A DNA stretch of 35,796 bases from Clostridia bacterium (GCA_017457225.1 JAFTHW010000002.1:1-35796), one strand, 5' to 3'; shown: positions 22,377 to 31,078, counted from the stretch's first letter. Notes: a model not told the origin generated them from the letters alone. Made by a program: numbers and translations.

Positions 22377-22960
22377 GAAAAGCGCAAGTACAAAGAACGA
22401 CGAAAGAAACGGATATTTTCTTAACGCTGGATTTGGACGGGGCAGGCAGGGGCGAGATTAACAGCGGTTCGGGGTTTCTCGACCATATGCTCACCCTCTT
22501 TTCCAAGCACGCGGGATTCGATTTGAGCGTTACTTGCAAAGGGGACGTGGAGGTGGATTATCACCACACGACGGAGGATATCGGGATCGCGCTCGGGAAA
22601 GCGTTTTTCGAGGCGCTCGGCGATAAAAAAGGCATTGTCCGTTACGGGGATATCGTCCTGCCTATGGACGAGTCGCTTGTTATGGCGGCGGTGGATATTT
22701 CGGGGCGGGATTACGCTTCTGTGAACTTGGAGATCGCGGCGGAAAAAGTCGGGGAATTCGACACCGAGCTTTGCGAGGAGTTTTGGCTCGCGTTCGTGAG
22801 AGAGGCAAAGCTGACTTTGCACGTGCGCCAGCTCGCGGGAAAGAACGCTCACCATATTATCGAGTGTACGTTCAAGGCGGTTGCGCGCGCGCTTAGACAG
22901 GCGGTAGCAATCGACGAAAAGCGTAAAGACGAAGTTCCGTCCACGAAAGGAGTTTTGTAA
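22373..22960 (+). CDS. hisB: Imidazoleglycerol-phosphate dehydratase
   Basis: This enzyme dehydrates imidazole-glycerol phosphate to imidazole-acetol phosphate with Mn2+. At 195 aa it is the stand-alone dehydratase without the HAD histidinol-phosphatase domain of the enterobacterial HisB fusion. The two metal-binding motifs are DYHHTTEDIGIALG and KNAHHIIECTFKAVARAL; SGSGFLDHMLTLFSKHAGFD near the start is also typical. It overlaps both neighbours (hisC by 4 nt, hisH by 1 nt in TAATG), so translation is probably coupled. Confidence 0.97.
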   Translation: MRKAQVQRTTKETDIFLTLDLDGAGRGEINSGSGFLDHMLTLFSKHAGFDLSVTCKGDVEVDYHHTTEDIGIALGKAFFEALGDKKGIVRYGDIVLPMDESLVMAAVDISGRDYASVNLEIAAEKVGEFDTELCEEFWLAFVREAKLTLHVRQLAGKNAHHIIECTFKAVARALRQAVAIDEKRKDEVPSTKGVL

Positions 22961-23568
22961 TGATAGCGATCGTGAACTACGGCGTGGGGAATTTATTTTC
23001 CCTCTCCTGTTCGTTTCAGAAAATCGGAGCGGAAGCGGTGATTACGTCGGACGAGGAAGTGATCCGCAAAGCGGATAAACTGATCTTGCCCGGGGTGGGC
23101 GCGGTTCGGGATGCTGCGGAAAAATTGAAGACGACGGGGCTTGGCGCGCTGGTTTGTCAACAGGCAAAGGCGGGAAAACCCTTGATGGGGATTTGTCTTG
23201 GAATGCAGCTCCTGTTTGAAAAGAGTTTTGAATACGGCGAGCACGAGGGCTTAGGACTTTTGAAAGGAAACGTAGTGCCGATGCAGGGGTATTTGGACGA
23301 GAGCCTGAAGATCCCGCATATCGGTTGGAATGCGTTGCGCTTTACTAAACCCTCTCCTTTGTTCCGATACAACAAAGAGGGAGATTTTGTCTATTTCGTG
23401 CACTCGTATTTTGCAACCGATTGCGAGGACAGCGTGGTGGCTACGACGGAGTACGGAAAACCGTTGACGGCGGCGGTGCAGAAAGACAACGTGATGGGAT
23501 GCCAGTTCCATCCTGAAAAGAGCGGCGAGGCGGGCTTGCGTATTTTACGCGCGTTTTGCGATTTTTGA
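22960..23568 (+). CDS. hisH: Imidazole glycerol phosphate synthase, glutaminase subunit HisH
   Basis: HisH frees ammonia from glutamine and passes it through a channel to HisF. This 202-aa class I glutamine amidotransferase has the nucleophile Cys79 in MGICLGMQLLFE and the His184/Glu186 pair in CQFHPEKSG. The N-terminal IVNYGVGNLFSL is family-typical. Its ATG overlaps the hisB stop. A 44-nt gap with no terminator leads to hisA. HisF, its partner, is encoded one gene further on. Confidence 0.97.
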   Translation: MIAIVNYGVGNLFSLSCSFQKIGAEAVITSDEEVIRKADKLILPGVGAVRDAAEKLKTTGLGALVCQQAKAGKPLMGICLGMQLLFEKSFEYGEHEGLGLLKGNVVPMQGYLDESLKIPHIGWNALRFTKPSPLFRYNKEGDFVYFVHSYFATDCEDSVVATTEYGKPLTAAVQKDNVMGCQFHPEKSGEAGLRILRAFCDF

Positions 23569-23612
23569 TCCGCTTAAACGAGAGTAAGAAAAAAGGAAAA
23601 AGGAAAAGAAAA

Positions 23613-24326
23613 ATGAACGTTTTTCCGGCGATTGATTTATACGATAAAAAAGCCGTACGGCTTTATAAGGGCGATTACGCCCAAATGACCGTGTATAGCG
23701 ACGATCCTTTATCGGTTGCGCGGGATTTTGAAAGCAAGGGAGCAAAGTACATTCACGTAGTCGATTTGGAGGGCGCGAAAGCGGGATATCCCGTCAATCT
23801 TTCCGTAGTGGAGCAGATTGCGAATTCGACGGGTTTGTTCGTGGAAGTAGGCGGCGGAATCCGTAATATGGAAACGGTCGAAACGTATTTTTCCGTGGGA
23901 GTGGATCGGGTGATTCTCGGTACGGCGGCGGTAACGGACGAAAGCTTTTTGAAAGCGGCGCTTGCGAAATACGGTGAAAAAATCGCCGTCGGCGCGGACG
24001 TGGCGGACGGGAAGATCGCCATCAAAGGCTGGTTGGAGAAATCCGAGTATACGGCGGACTCGTTTTTTCAAAAGATGCAAACTTTGGGTGTGAAAACCGT
24101 CATTTGTACGGACATCTCCAAAGACGGAGCGATGAAGGGAACGAACTTGCCTTTGTATAAGGAAATGAGTGAAAAATACGCGATGGACATCGTGGCGTCG
24201 GGCGGAGTTTCGACGATCGAGGACGTGAAAGCGTTGGCGGCGATGGGCGTGTACGGCGCGATCATCGGCAAGGCGTATTATATCGGCGCGATCGATTTGG
24301 AAGAGGCTGTCAAGGAGGCGAAATGA
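23613..24326 (+). CDS. hisA: ProFAR isomerase HisA
   Basis: HisA isomerises ProFAR to PRFAR, an Amadori rearrangement on a TIM barrel. At 237 aa it is full length. Asp8 in FPAIDLYDKKAVRLYKGDY is the first catalytic Asp; CTDISKDGAMKGTN (about 125-138) holds the second. A longer in-frame reading from 23556 adds a lysine-rich leader that overlaps hisH and is unlike HisA, so I chose the ATG at 23613 despite only A-rich AGGAAAAG upstream. It overlaps hisF by 4 nt. Confidence 0.95.
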   Translation: MNVFPAIDLYDKKAVRLYKGDYAQMTVYSDDPLSVARDFESKGAKYIHVVDLEGAKAGYPVNLSVVEQIANSTGLFVEVGGGIRNMETVETYFSVGVDRVILGTAAVTDESFLKAALAKYGEKIAVGADVADGKIAIKGWLEKSEYTADSFFQKMQTLGVKTVICTDISKDGAMKGTNLPLYKEMSEKYAMDIVASGGVSTIEDVKALAAMGVYGAIIGKAYYIGAIDLEEAVKEAK

Positions 24327-25081
24327 TCACGAAAAGAATTATTCCCTGTCTAGACGTCAGGGACGGGAAAGTGGTAAAAGGCGTGAACTTCGCCGCATTG
24401 CGCGAAGTTGCTTCTCCCGTAGATTTAGCGAAATATTACTCCGAGAACGGCGCGGACGAGTTGGTGTTTTACGACATTACGGCGTCGGCGGAGGGGCGTT
24501 CGTTGTTCGCGGACGTCTTGCGGGAAACGGCGAAATCGGTGTTTATTCCGCTCACGGTCGGCGGCGGCATCAATACGACGGAGGATTTTGAGCGAGTACT
24601 CAACTGCGGCGCGGATAAAGTGAGTGTGAATTCGGGGGCATTAAAACATCCCGAGCTCATCGGCGAAGCTGCGAAAAGATACGGCGATCAATGCGTAGTC
24701 ATTTCGGTGGACGTGAAGCGTGTGAACGGACAATTCCGCGTGTTCGCGAAAGGCGGCAGAGAGGACACGGGCAAAGAGGCGATCGAGTGGATTCGCCGTT
24801 GCGTCGGTGAGGGCGCAGGCGAAGTCGTGGTCAATTCGATGGATACGGACGGCGTGAAAAACGGATTCGATCTCGAACTGTTGAAACGAGTTTGTAAGAC
24901 GGTCAACGTACCCGTGATCGCTTCGGGCGGAGCGGGCAACGAAGAGCATTTTATTCAGCTTTTTAAAGAAGTTCCGACGATTGACGCAGGGCTTGCCGCT
25001 TCCATTTTCCATTTCGGGGAAGTGGAGATCTCCCATTTAAAACAAACGCTTGCAACCGTAGGCGTAAACGTACGGTTATAA
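24323..25081 (+). CDS. hisF: Imidazole glycerol phosphate synthase, cyclase subunit HisF
   Basis: HisF uses ammonia from HisH to turn PRFAR into imidazole-glycerol phosphate and AICAR. At 252 aa it is a full-length TIM barrel. Asp11 in IIPCLDVRDGKVVKGVNF and Asp130 in VVISVDVKRVNGQF are the two catalytic acids, and SMDTDGVKNGFD is the phosphate-binding loop region. It overlaps hisA by 4 nt, and hisIE follows after 18 nt. Confidence 0.97.
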   Translation: MITKRIIPCLDVRDGKVVKGVNFAALREVASPVDLAKYYSENGADELVFYDITASAEGRSLFADVLRETAKSVFIPLTVGGGINTTEDFERVLNCGADKVSVNSGALKHPELIGEAAKRYGDQCVVISVDVKRVNGQFRVFAKGGREDTGKEAIEWIRRCVGEGAGEVVVNSMDTDGVKNGFDLELLKRVCKTVNVPVIASGGAGNEEHFIQLFKEVPTIDAGLAASIFHFGEVEISHLKQTLATVGVNVRL

Positions 25082-25099
25082 AATACAGCGAGGTATGGT

Positions 25100-25750
25100 A
25101 TGATTAAAATCGAAGACTTGAAATTTGATAAAGACGGACTCATTCCCGCGATCGTGGTAGACGCGAAAACGCAGGAAACGCTCACGCTTGCCTATATGAA
25201 CGCGGAGAGCTTGAAAATCACAATGGAAAAGGGTTTGACTTGTTTTTGGAGCAGAAGCCGTCAACAGCTTTGGCTCAAAGGGGAGACGAGCGGAAATTAT
25301 CAGCACGTCGTTTCCATCACCGCCGATTGCGATAAGGACGCTTTAATCGTAAAAGTGGAAAAAGACGGTCCTGCTTGCCATACGGGCAACGAAACTTGTT
25401 TCTTTCATCCCGTTTACATCAACGAAGAGAAATCCGAATTCCGTTTGCGCGGTTTGTACGAACTCCTTTTAAACAGAAACGCAGAACGTCCCGCAGGCTC
25501 GTACACGACCTACCTGTTTGAAAAGGGCTTGGATAAGATCTTGAAAAAGGTGGGCGAGGAGAGTACGGAAGTGATCATCGCAGGCAAAGCGGAAGATAAA
25601 AAAGAGACCGTTTACGAGATTGCCGATCTTGCCTATCACGTACTCGTTTTGATGGTACAAATGGGAATCACCGTGGACGAAGTGCGCGACGAACTTGCTT
25701 CCCGCCACGTGATCGATCACAAAGTCAAACAGGAAAAAATGACGAAATAA
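25100..25750 (+). CDS. hisIE: Bifunctional phosphoribosyl-AMP cyclohydrolase / phosphoribosyl-ATP pyrophosphatase
   Basis: The fused protein carries out steps 2 and 3 of histidine synthesis. HisI occupies about residues 1-115: [26 protein letters not shown], the metal-binding TADCDKDAL and [13 protein letters not shown] with Zn-type Cys. HisE occupies about 120-216: [21 protein letters not shown] with its metal-binding acidic residues, then [14 protein letters not shown]. At 216 aa it is typical for the fusion. It is the last gene of the operon, followed by a terminator 35 nt downstream. E. coli calls the fused gene hisI. Confidence 0.96.
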   Translation: MIKIEDLKFDKDGLIPAIVVDAKTQETLTLAYMNAESLKITMEKGLTCFWSRSRQQLWLKGETSGNYQHVVSITADCDKDALIVKVEKDGPACHTGNETCFFHPVYINEEKSEFRLRGLYELLLNRNAERPAGSYTTYLFEKGLDKILKKVGEESTEVIIAGKAEDKKETVYEIADLAYHVLVLMVQMGITVDEVRDELASRHVIDHKVKQEKMTK

Positions 25751-25785
25751 TCCGCGCTTTTGGAGTGGATTCAGAAACGAAAAAT

Positions 25786-25819
25786 AAGCTCTCTTTCGGG
25801 AAGAAAAGAGGGCTTTTTT
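25786..25819 (+). terminator. Terminator of the serine-histidine operon
   Basis: AAGCTCTCTTT (25786-25796) pairs with AAAGAGGGCTT with one G-U, followed by a run of T. It is the first clear terminator after serC. Confidence 0.85.
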
Positions 25820-26055
25820 ATTATAAAAACCGAAGAATCGATCGAGTTTATCGAAAAAATCGATTTCATTCGTTACAATATATATTTTACATAAAAAGAG
25901 AAAATAATTCGTATTGGCGTGAAAGAATGATTGACAAAATTTATTTTATAAGGTAAAATGATAATTGTGTTATTGGGTAAATTGGGTCTTAGCGTCAAAA
26001 TGAAGGCGCGGGATTTGAGAAACCGTTGAAGAAAGATTGAGGAAAAAACAGATTT
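25820..26055 (+). promoter_or_regulatory. Intergenic region and promoter of the oligopeptide-transporter operon
   Basis: No gene is visible between the his terminator and the lipoprotein gene. The promoter is TTGACA (25931-25936), a 17-bp spacer and TAAAAT (25954-25959), leaving a leader of about 90 nt with a distant GAGG ribosome site (26039-26042). Upstream, 25840-25870 holds several ATCGAT/TTATCGA copies that recall the TATCGATA core of the rex palindrome; whether they bind a regulator is unknown. Confidence 0.7.
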
Positions 26056-27360
26056 ATGAAAAAAATCAAGTGGATATGGATTACCGTTTTATCGATGCTT
26101 GCGTCTTTGTTCGCATTCGCGGGTTGCGTGACCGTAGAGACGTTGGAGGATAAGATCGGGGACAATACGATTTGTGTTACCTATTACGCGAACGAGGGTG
26201 AGTTCAGCGCTTCGGTCTATAAAAAGGATATGTACCACGAAGTCGGCTCGAAAGTGTTTAACGTACCCGGCGTAACGCTCGAGAATCCGAACGGAGCGGG
26301 AAATGCGATCGTGGGCGGACCGACGGTAAAGGTTTCGTACTCGGGTTACGATTTCGTCGCTTGGCACGAAGTGGAGCTGGACGATAGCGGCAATCCCGTG
26401 TATCTCGACGAGGCGCAACGGATCGTGAAAGCGGGCGACCCTTTCGATTTCAGCAAAGTGTTGCAAGAGGGGGATAGAGTTTACCTTTGCGCGGTTTGGA
26501 TCAAGCAAAGTCAGGTGCTCGTCAAACTCGTCAGCGAAAACGGCTCTGCGATTACGGTGACGGAAGATCAAGCGGATAAACAGTACGCAAACGGAGATAC
26601 GGTGCGCGCGTTCAATTTCAAAAACGATTTGGTGCAAAGCACGACGACGCAGCCGATTACGCCGAAAAACGGATCGCATACGTTCCTTGCCTATTATGCG
26701 GATGAAGCGTGTACGCAACCCGTACAATGGCCGATTCAGAGAAACGAGGACGCTACGGATATCGTCATTTACGCGAAATATCTTGAAGGGACTTGGACGA
26801 TCGTCCGTACGGCGAACCAAGTTTCGGATATGTTCAACAGCGCGGGAAGTACCTTGAAGAAATTCTATCTGGCTAATGACGTGGATTGTTCGGGTGTAAA
26901 CGTTTTGACAGCTGCTAAATTTGCGACCGAGCTCAAAGGCAACGGATATACGATCCGTAATTTGACGGCGAGTCGAACGGGCGTAAAATCGGAGACCAAG
27001 ACGGCGCTGTTTGGTGAGATCACCGCAACGGCAAAGATCACGGACGTGACGTTTGAGAACGTAACGGTCAAAGTAACGCCTTTCTCCGCGCAACAGTTTA
27101 GCGGCTTTGAAGCGTATTTCGCATTCACGTCCCTTGCAACGGAAGCGCAGATCGAGAACGTAAAGATCACGGGTAGTTTGCTCGTGGAAACTACAAGCAA
27201 TATGCTCGCGGCGAATTTATGGAAGAACGGCGATTGGTCGGCGGAGAACTGTAAATTCGGCGGATACGCGACGGACGACGCGTTTGAATCCGAAGAATGG
27301 GACGTTACAGTAAGCGATTTCGTTTTGACGACGGATAGCGGAGAAGTCGATTTAATTTAA
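26056..27360 (+). CDS. Predicted lipoprotein preceding the peptide-binding protein
   Basis: A 434-aa secreted lipoprotein. The N-terminus KKIKWIWITVLSMLASLFAFAGC gives a signal peptide with the lipidated Cys at 24. The body has an InlB-B/flg_new-like segment, YSGYDFVAWHEVELDDSG, with another at HTFLAYYADEACTQPV. The C-terminal part, LKGNGYTIRNLTASRTG with VTFENVTV and IENVKITGSL, looks like short beta-helix (GLUG-like) repeats. Such modules are found in surface adhesins or binding proteins. It is the first gene of the transporter operon, 26 nt before the binding protein, so it may present or capture substrate, or be a co-transcribed surface protein. No enzyme motif is seen. Confidence 0.75.
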   Translation: MKKIKWIWITVLSMLASLFAFAGCVTVETLEDKIGDNTICVTYYANEGEFSASVYKKDMYHEVGSKVFNVPGVTLENPNGAGNAIVGGPTVKVSYSGYDFVAWHEVELDDSGNPVYLDEAQRIVKAGDPFDFSKVLQEGDRVYLCAVWIKQSQVLVKLVSENGSAITVTEDQADKQYANGDTVRAFNFKNDLVQSTTTQPITPKNGSHTFLAYYADEACTQPVQWPIQRNEDATDIVIYAKYLEGTWTIVRTANQVSDMFNSAGSTLKKFYLANDVDCSGVNVLTAAKFATELKGNGYTIRNLTASRTGVKSETKTALFGEITATAKITDVTFENVTVKVTPFSAQQFSGFEAYFAFTSLATEAQIENVKITGSLLVETTSNMLAANLWKNGDWSAENCKFGGYATDDAFESEEWDVTVSDFVLTTDSGEVDLI

Positions 27361-27386
27361 AAATATCGTTTTAACGGAGGATATAT

Positions 27387-29999
27387 ATGAAAAAAACTTG
27401 GAAGAAGATCATCAGTTTATTGTTGGCGGGCTGTACGGTTGCGCCTACGGCGTTGATGGCTGCCTGCGATGACGAAGGTTCGACGTACGATGCGGAAACC
27501 AGACCTTTGGTTATGAGCATCGACGCAGTAGACCAGAATTTCAATCCGTTCTTTGCAACGTCGCAGAGCGACAGTACGGTTGCCGCAATGACGCAAATCG
27601 GTATGATCACGATGGACGCGGCGGGCAATCCCGTCTGCGGCGACGATCAACCTACGGTAGCGCTCAGCTATACGGAGACGATGAAAACGGCGGGCGGTCA
27701 GGCAACGACTGACGGCGCGGCGGCGGCTACGACCGAATACGAGTTCGTCATTAAAAACGGAATTAAATTCAGCGACGGCACCGATCTTACGATCCAGGAC
27801 GTATTGTTCAACTTGTACGTATACCTCGATCCTGCATACGACGGCTCAGCGACCATTTATTCAACGGATATCGTAGGCTTAAAAGCGTACCGTTCGCAAA
27901 ATTCCGAAATGAGCGATGACAGCAACGCGGACTATCTCAGCCGCTTCTATACGCTCGCAAACCAGAGAATCAGCAATATTCACGCGTATTTAGAAGGTGA
28001 AAAATCCGAAACCGCTGAAATTTTGGCGGATATCGCAACGGTAAAAGCGTTGTTCTTGGAAGAAGTAAAATCCGACTGGAACGCAAACGCAGGCTCGTTG
28101 GAATCGTATCAGGACGAATACCTGTTTACGGAGGATTGGGAAGTCTTCTATTTCGTAGAGGGGATTATCAGTGTTCCCAGAAAATTGAACGAGAGCGGTA
28201 ACTACGAAAAGGAAACTACCACAAAATTGGACGCGAACGGTCAGGTCATTCTCGACGAGGACGGCAATCCCAAACAGTTCTTCAAAACCACTTTGGACGA
28301 AGAGGGGAATCAGCTCCGTCAGGGCATTGAAGGGGCGAGAAACGACGCGGCGAAGATCGCGCAATATATGACGCAGTACGATTGCACCGAAGCGCAAGCG
28401 AAAGAGTATATCGTAAGAGATTACGCTATCGAGCAGGTCTACAATAGCAATACGACGGGCAAAGCGTTGTCCAACGTCTTGTATTATTGGGCGACGGGCG
28501 GCGAAGCGCTTGAAAAGTTCGCTGCGGACGAAAAGACGAAATATTACGCTTCCTTGACGGAGGGCGTACCCAACATCAGCGGTATTTCCCAAGGGAAGAA
28601 GACGGTAGACGGCGTAGAACACGATACCCTCAAGATTGAGATCAACGGCGTTGACCCCAAGGCGATTTGGAACTTTGCATTCACCGTTGCGCCTATGGCG
28701 TACTACGGCGGCGAGTACGCGTTGCAAAATTACAACGGCGTCAATAACTTCGGTGTCAAACTCGGCGATGCAAGCTGGTTTGCTTCCGAACTCAAAGATC
28801 CTGCAAAGAACGGTTTGCCCGTAGGCGCGGGTACGTATAAAGCGTCCAACGACAGAGGGGATCAATCCAACGTCAATAAGGATACGTTCTGTAAGAACAA
28901 CGTTATTTACTTTGAGCGCAACACGTATTTCGATACGGTAGGCGGCGATACGATCACGAACGCAAAGATCAAATATCTCCGTTATAAAGTAGTTGGCTCG
29001 AACAAGATCATTAACGCGTTGGAAACGAAAGAAATCGACCTCGGAAATCCCAGTGCAACGCCTGAAAATATCGCGGCGATCGGTAAGATCGGTCACTTGG
29101 ATTATCAGAGATATGAAACCAACGGTTACGGTTACGTGGGTATCAATCCCAAGTACGTGCCCGACATCGAGGTAAGGCGCGCCATTATGACGGCGATGAA
29201 TACCAACCTCATTATCACGGACTACTACGGTGAAGAATTGGCGAAGCCCGTTTACCGTTCGTTGTCCATTACCAACTGGGCGTACCCGACGGGCGTTACC
29301 GCATACAACGGCAACAATTCCTACGACGGAACGTCCGATCCTACGCACTCTATTGCGTATAACCCCGATACGACCTATATCGCAAATTTGGTAGAAAGCG
29401 TCGGCTACACGAAAGGAAGCGACGGCGTATACGTGAACAGTTTGAGCGGACATAAGCTCAAGTACGTATTCACGATCGCAGGCGAAACGAAAGACCACCC
29501 TGCGTACGCGATGTTTGAAGCGGCGGCGGATATTTTGAATAGCTGCGGTTTCGATATTACGGTCACGACTTCTCCTACGGCGCTCAGCGATCTTGCGAAA
29601 GGTACGCTTACCGTATGGGCGGCGGCTTGGTCGTCTCCCGTAGACCCTGACTTGTATCAAGTTTACCACAAAGACAGTACAGCGACTAGCATCAAGAACT
29701 GGGGCTATAAAGAAATTTTCGCGGATTCGACCGGTCAATTCTCGTTCGAGCAGACGGTAATCAATAATTTGAGTACGATTATCGAAGAAGCGAGAGAAAC
29801 TATCAACCCTGACGTTCGTAAAGAAAAATACGGCAAGGCGTTGGATTTGATTATGGAATTGGCGGTAGAGCTGCCCACCTATCAGAGAAACGATTTGACG
29901 ACGTACAACAAAGAAGTCATCGACACGTCTACTCTGAACCGTAACGCATCGGCAACTTCCGGCGTAACGGATAAGATCTGGGCGATCGATTATAACTAA
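27387..29999 (+). CDS. ABC transporter substrate-binding lipoprotein, family 5 (oligopeptide type), enlarged
   Basis: An 870-aa extracellular binding protein of the SBP_bac_5 (OppA/DppA) family. Family features include NGIKFSDGTDLTIQDVLFNLYVY near residues 125-147, VRRAIMTAMNTNLIITDYYG and, near the end, WAAAWSSPVDPDLYQVYH. Typical members have 500-600 aa. The extra 250 or so residues lie mainly between about 175 and 430 (a helical, charged stretch with YLEGEKSETAEILADIATVK and DCTEAQAKEYIVRDY) and interrupt the first lobe. Two possible lipid-attachment cysteines occur, Cys16 (LLLAGC) and Cys27 (LMAAC). A GGAGG ribosome site is 6 nt upstream. Permease genes follow, separated by a hairpin. Peptides are the probable cargo, but sugars or nickel are carried by some relatives. 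Confidence 0.9.
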   Translation: MKKTWKKIISLLLAGCTVAPTALMAACDDEGSTYDAETRPLVMSIDAVDQNFNPFFATSQSDSTVAAMTQIGMITMDAAGNPVCGDDQPTVALSYTETMKTAGGQATTDGAAAATTEYEFVIKNGIKFSDGTDLTIQDVLFNLYVYLDPAYDGSATIYSTDIVGLKAYRSQNSEMSDDSNADYLSRFYTLANQRISNIHAYLEGEKSETAEILADIATVKALFLEEVKSDWNANAGSLESYQDEYLFTEDWEVFYFVEGIISVPRKLNESGNYEKETTTKLDANGQVILDEDGNPKQFFKTTLDEEGNQLRQGIEGARNDAAKIAQYMTQYDCTEAQAKEYIVRDYAIEQVYNSNTTGKALSNVLYYWATGGEALEKFAADEKTKYYASLTEGVPNISGISQGKKTVDGVEHDTLKIEINGVDPKAIWNFAFTVAPMAYYGGEYALQNYNGVNNFGVKLGDASWFASELKDPAKNGLPVGAGTYKASNDRGDQSNVNKDTFCKNNVIYFERNTYFDTVGGDTITNAKIKYLRYKVVGSNKIINALETKEIDLGNPSATPENIAAIGKIGHLDYQRYETNGYGYVGINPKYVPDIEVRRAIMTAMNTNLIITDYYGEELAKPVYRSLSITNWAYPTGVTAYNGNNSYDGTSDPTHSIAYNPDTTYIANLVESVGYTKGSDGVYVNSLSGHKLKYVFTIAGETKDHPAYAMFEAAADILNSCGFDITVTTSPTALSDLAKGTLTVWAAAWSSPVDPDLYQVYHKDSTATSIKNWGYKEIFADSTGQFSFEQTVINNLSTIIEEARETINPDVRKEKYGKALDLIMELAVELPTYQRNDLTTYNKEVIDTSTLNRNASATSGVTDKIWAIDYN

Positions 30000-30014
30000 G
30001 ATTTTTTGAAATGA

Positions 30015-30047
30015 GCGGAGCGGGAGTACTTGACATTCCCGATCCGC
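30015..30047 (+). promoter_or_regulatory. Intercistronic hairpin between binding protein and permease
   Basis: GCGGAGCGGGA (30015-30025) pairs with TCCCGATCCGC (30037-30047) apart from a 2-by-2 internal loop. No U-run follows, so it is not a normal terminator. Such stems often stabilise the upstream binding-protein mRNA so that it outnumbers the permeases. Confidence 0.65.
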
Positions 30048-30082
30048 ATAACCCTAAATAAAAGAAAAGTGAAGAGACACAG

Positions 30083-31078
30083 ATGGTAAAATACTGTATA
30101 AAAAGAATTCTTATAGCGCTTCTGATTCTGTTCGGCTTTTCCGTACTCTTATATTTCATCGTTCGTTTGATGCCCATTGACTTTTTGGAGGATAAAGTGC
30201 TCGGGAATACGAGCATTGCCGACCCCGAGGCGGAATTGGAACGTTTGAAAAAATTATACGGAATGAGCGATTCGAGCTTTATCGGTATCTTGAAAAGTTA
30301 CTGGGATTGGTTGACGAAATTCGTGCAAGGGGATATGGGTACGTCCTGGATCTCCGGTAATCCCGTACAGGAAGATATTTTCAGAAATATGGGCATTTCG
30401 TTCGCGATTTCTTTCGTTTCGTTGATTTTGCAACTTTTGATCTCCATTCCCTTGGGTATCAAATGCGCGTGCAATCAATACGGAAAGCTCGACTATACGG
30501 CGACCGTTTTGACGATGATTGGTATTTCTTTCCCGTCGTTCTTCTTCGGAAGCCTGATGATTAAGTTCTTTGCCGTGGATTTGGGTTGGTTCCCGTCGTC
30601 GGGTCTTGTAGACGCGACGTTGCCTCCCTCCACGGGCGGATTCGAACGCGCGCTCGATATGTTACACCATCTCGTGTTGCCTATGTTCGTACTCGTCATT
30701 CTCTCCATCGGCTCGATGATGAGATACACCCGTACGAATACCTTGGAAGTATTGACGGCGGACTATATCCGTACGGCGAGAGCGAAAGGACTTTCGGAAA
30801 ACAAAGTCGTTTACAAACACGTATTCAGAAATACGATGATTCCGCTCGTGACTACGCTCGCGGGGATTTTGCCCGGGTTGTTCGGCGGTTCTATGATCAC
30901 CGAAACGGTATTCGATTTGCCCGGTATCGGAAACTTGGCGTATCAGCGCGTTTTGAGCGGTGATATTCCGTTCGTAATGGGTTATAATATGTTCATTGCA
31001 ACGCTTACCGTCATCGGCGTTCTGCTCACCGACTTGATGTACGGGATCGTAGACCCTCGCGTCAAGCTTGGGAAATAA
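30083..31078 (+). CDS. Oligopeptide/dipeptide ABC transporter permease, OppB/DppB type
   Basis: A 331-aa inner-membrane permease with six predicted helices. The N-terminal VKYCIKRILIALLILFGFSVLLYFIVRLMP and the periplasmic GNTSIADPEAELERLKKLYGM are OppB/DppB-typical. The coupling-helix region RYTRTNTLEVLTADYIRTARAKGLSENKVVYKHVFRN (around 213-249) contacts the ATPases, and ETVFDLPGIGNL is the family end-motif. It probably dimerises with the permease encoded 12 nt downstream. The start is supported by the intact first helix; the ribosome site is weak. Confidence 0.95.
   Translation: MVKYCIKRILIALLILFGFSVLLYFIVRLMPIDFLEDKVLGNTSIADPEAELERLKKLYGMSDSSFIGILKSYWDWLTKFVQGDMGTSWISGNPVQEDIFRNMGISFAISFVSLILQLLISIPLGIKCACNQYGKLDYTATVLTMIGISFPSFFFGSLMIKFFAVDLGWFPSSGLVDATLPPSTGGFERALDMLHHLVLPMFVLVILSIGSMMRYTRTNTLEVLTADYIRTARAKGLSENKVVYKHVFRNTMIPLVTTLAGILPGLFGGSMITETVFDLPGIGNLAYQRVLSGDIPFVMGYNMFIATLTVIGVLLTDLMYGIVDPRVKLGK

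Noticed and set aside
23556-23612. Upstream extension of hisA
   Set aside because: It adds a lysine-rich leader overlapping hisH that no HisA has; the ATG at 23613 starts the conserved barrel.
27990-29738. 582-codon minus-strand frame opposite the binding-protein gene
   Set aside because: Shadow frame with Arg/Val-rich composition, no start signals and no recognisable domain.
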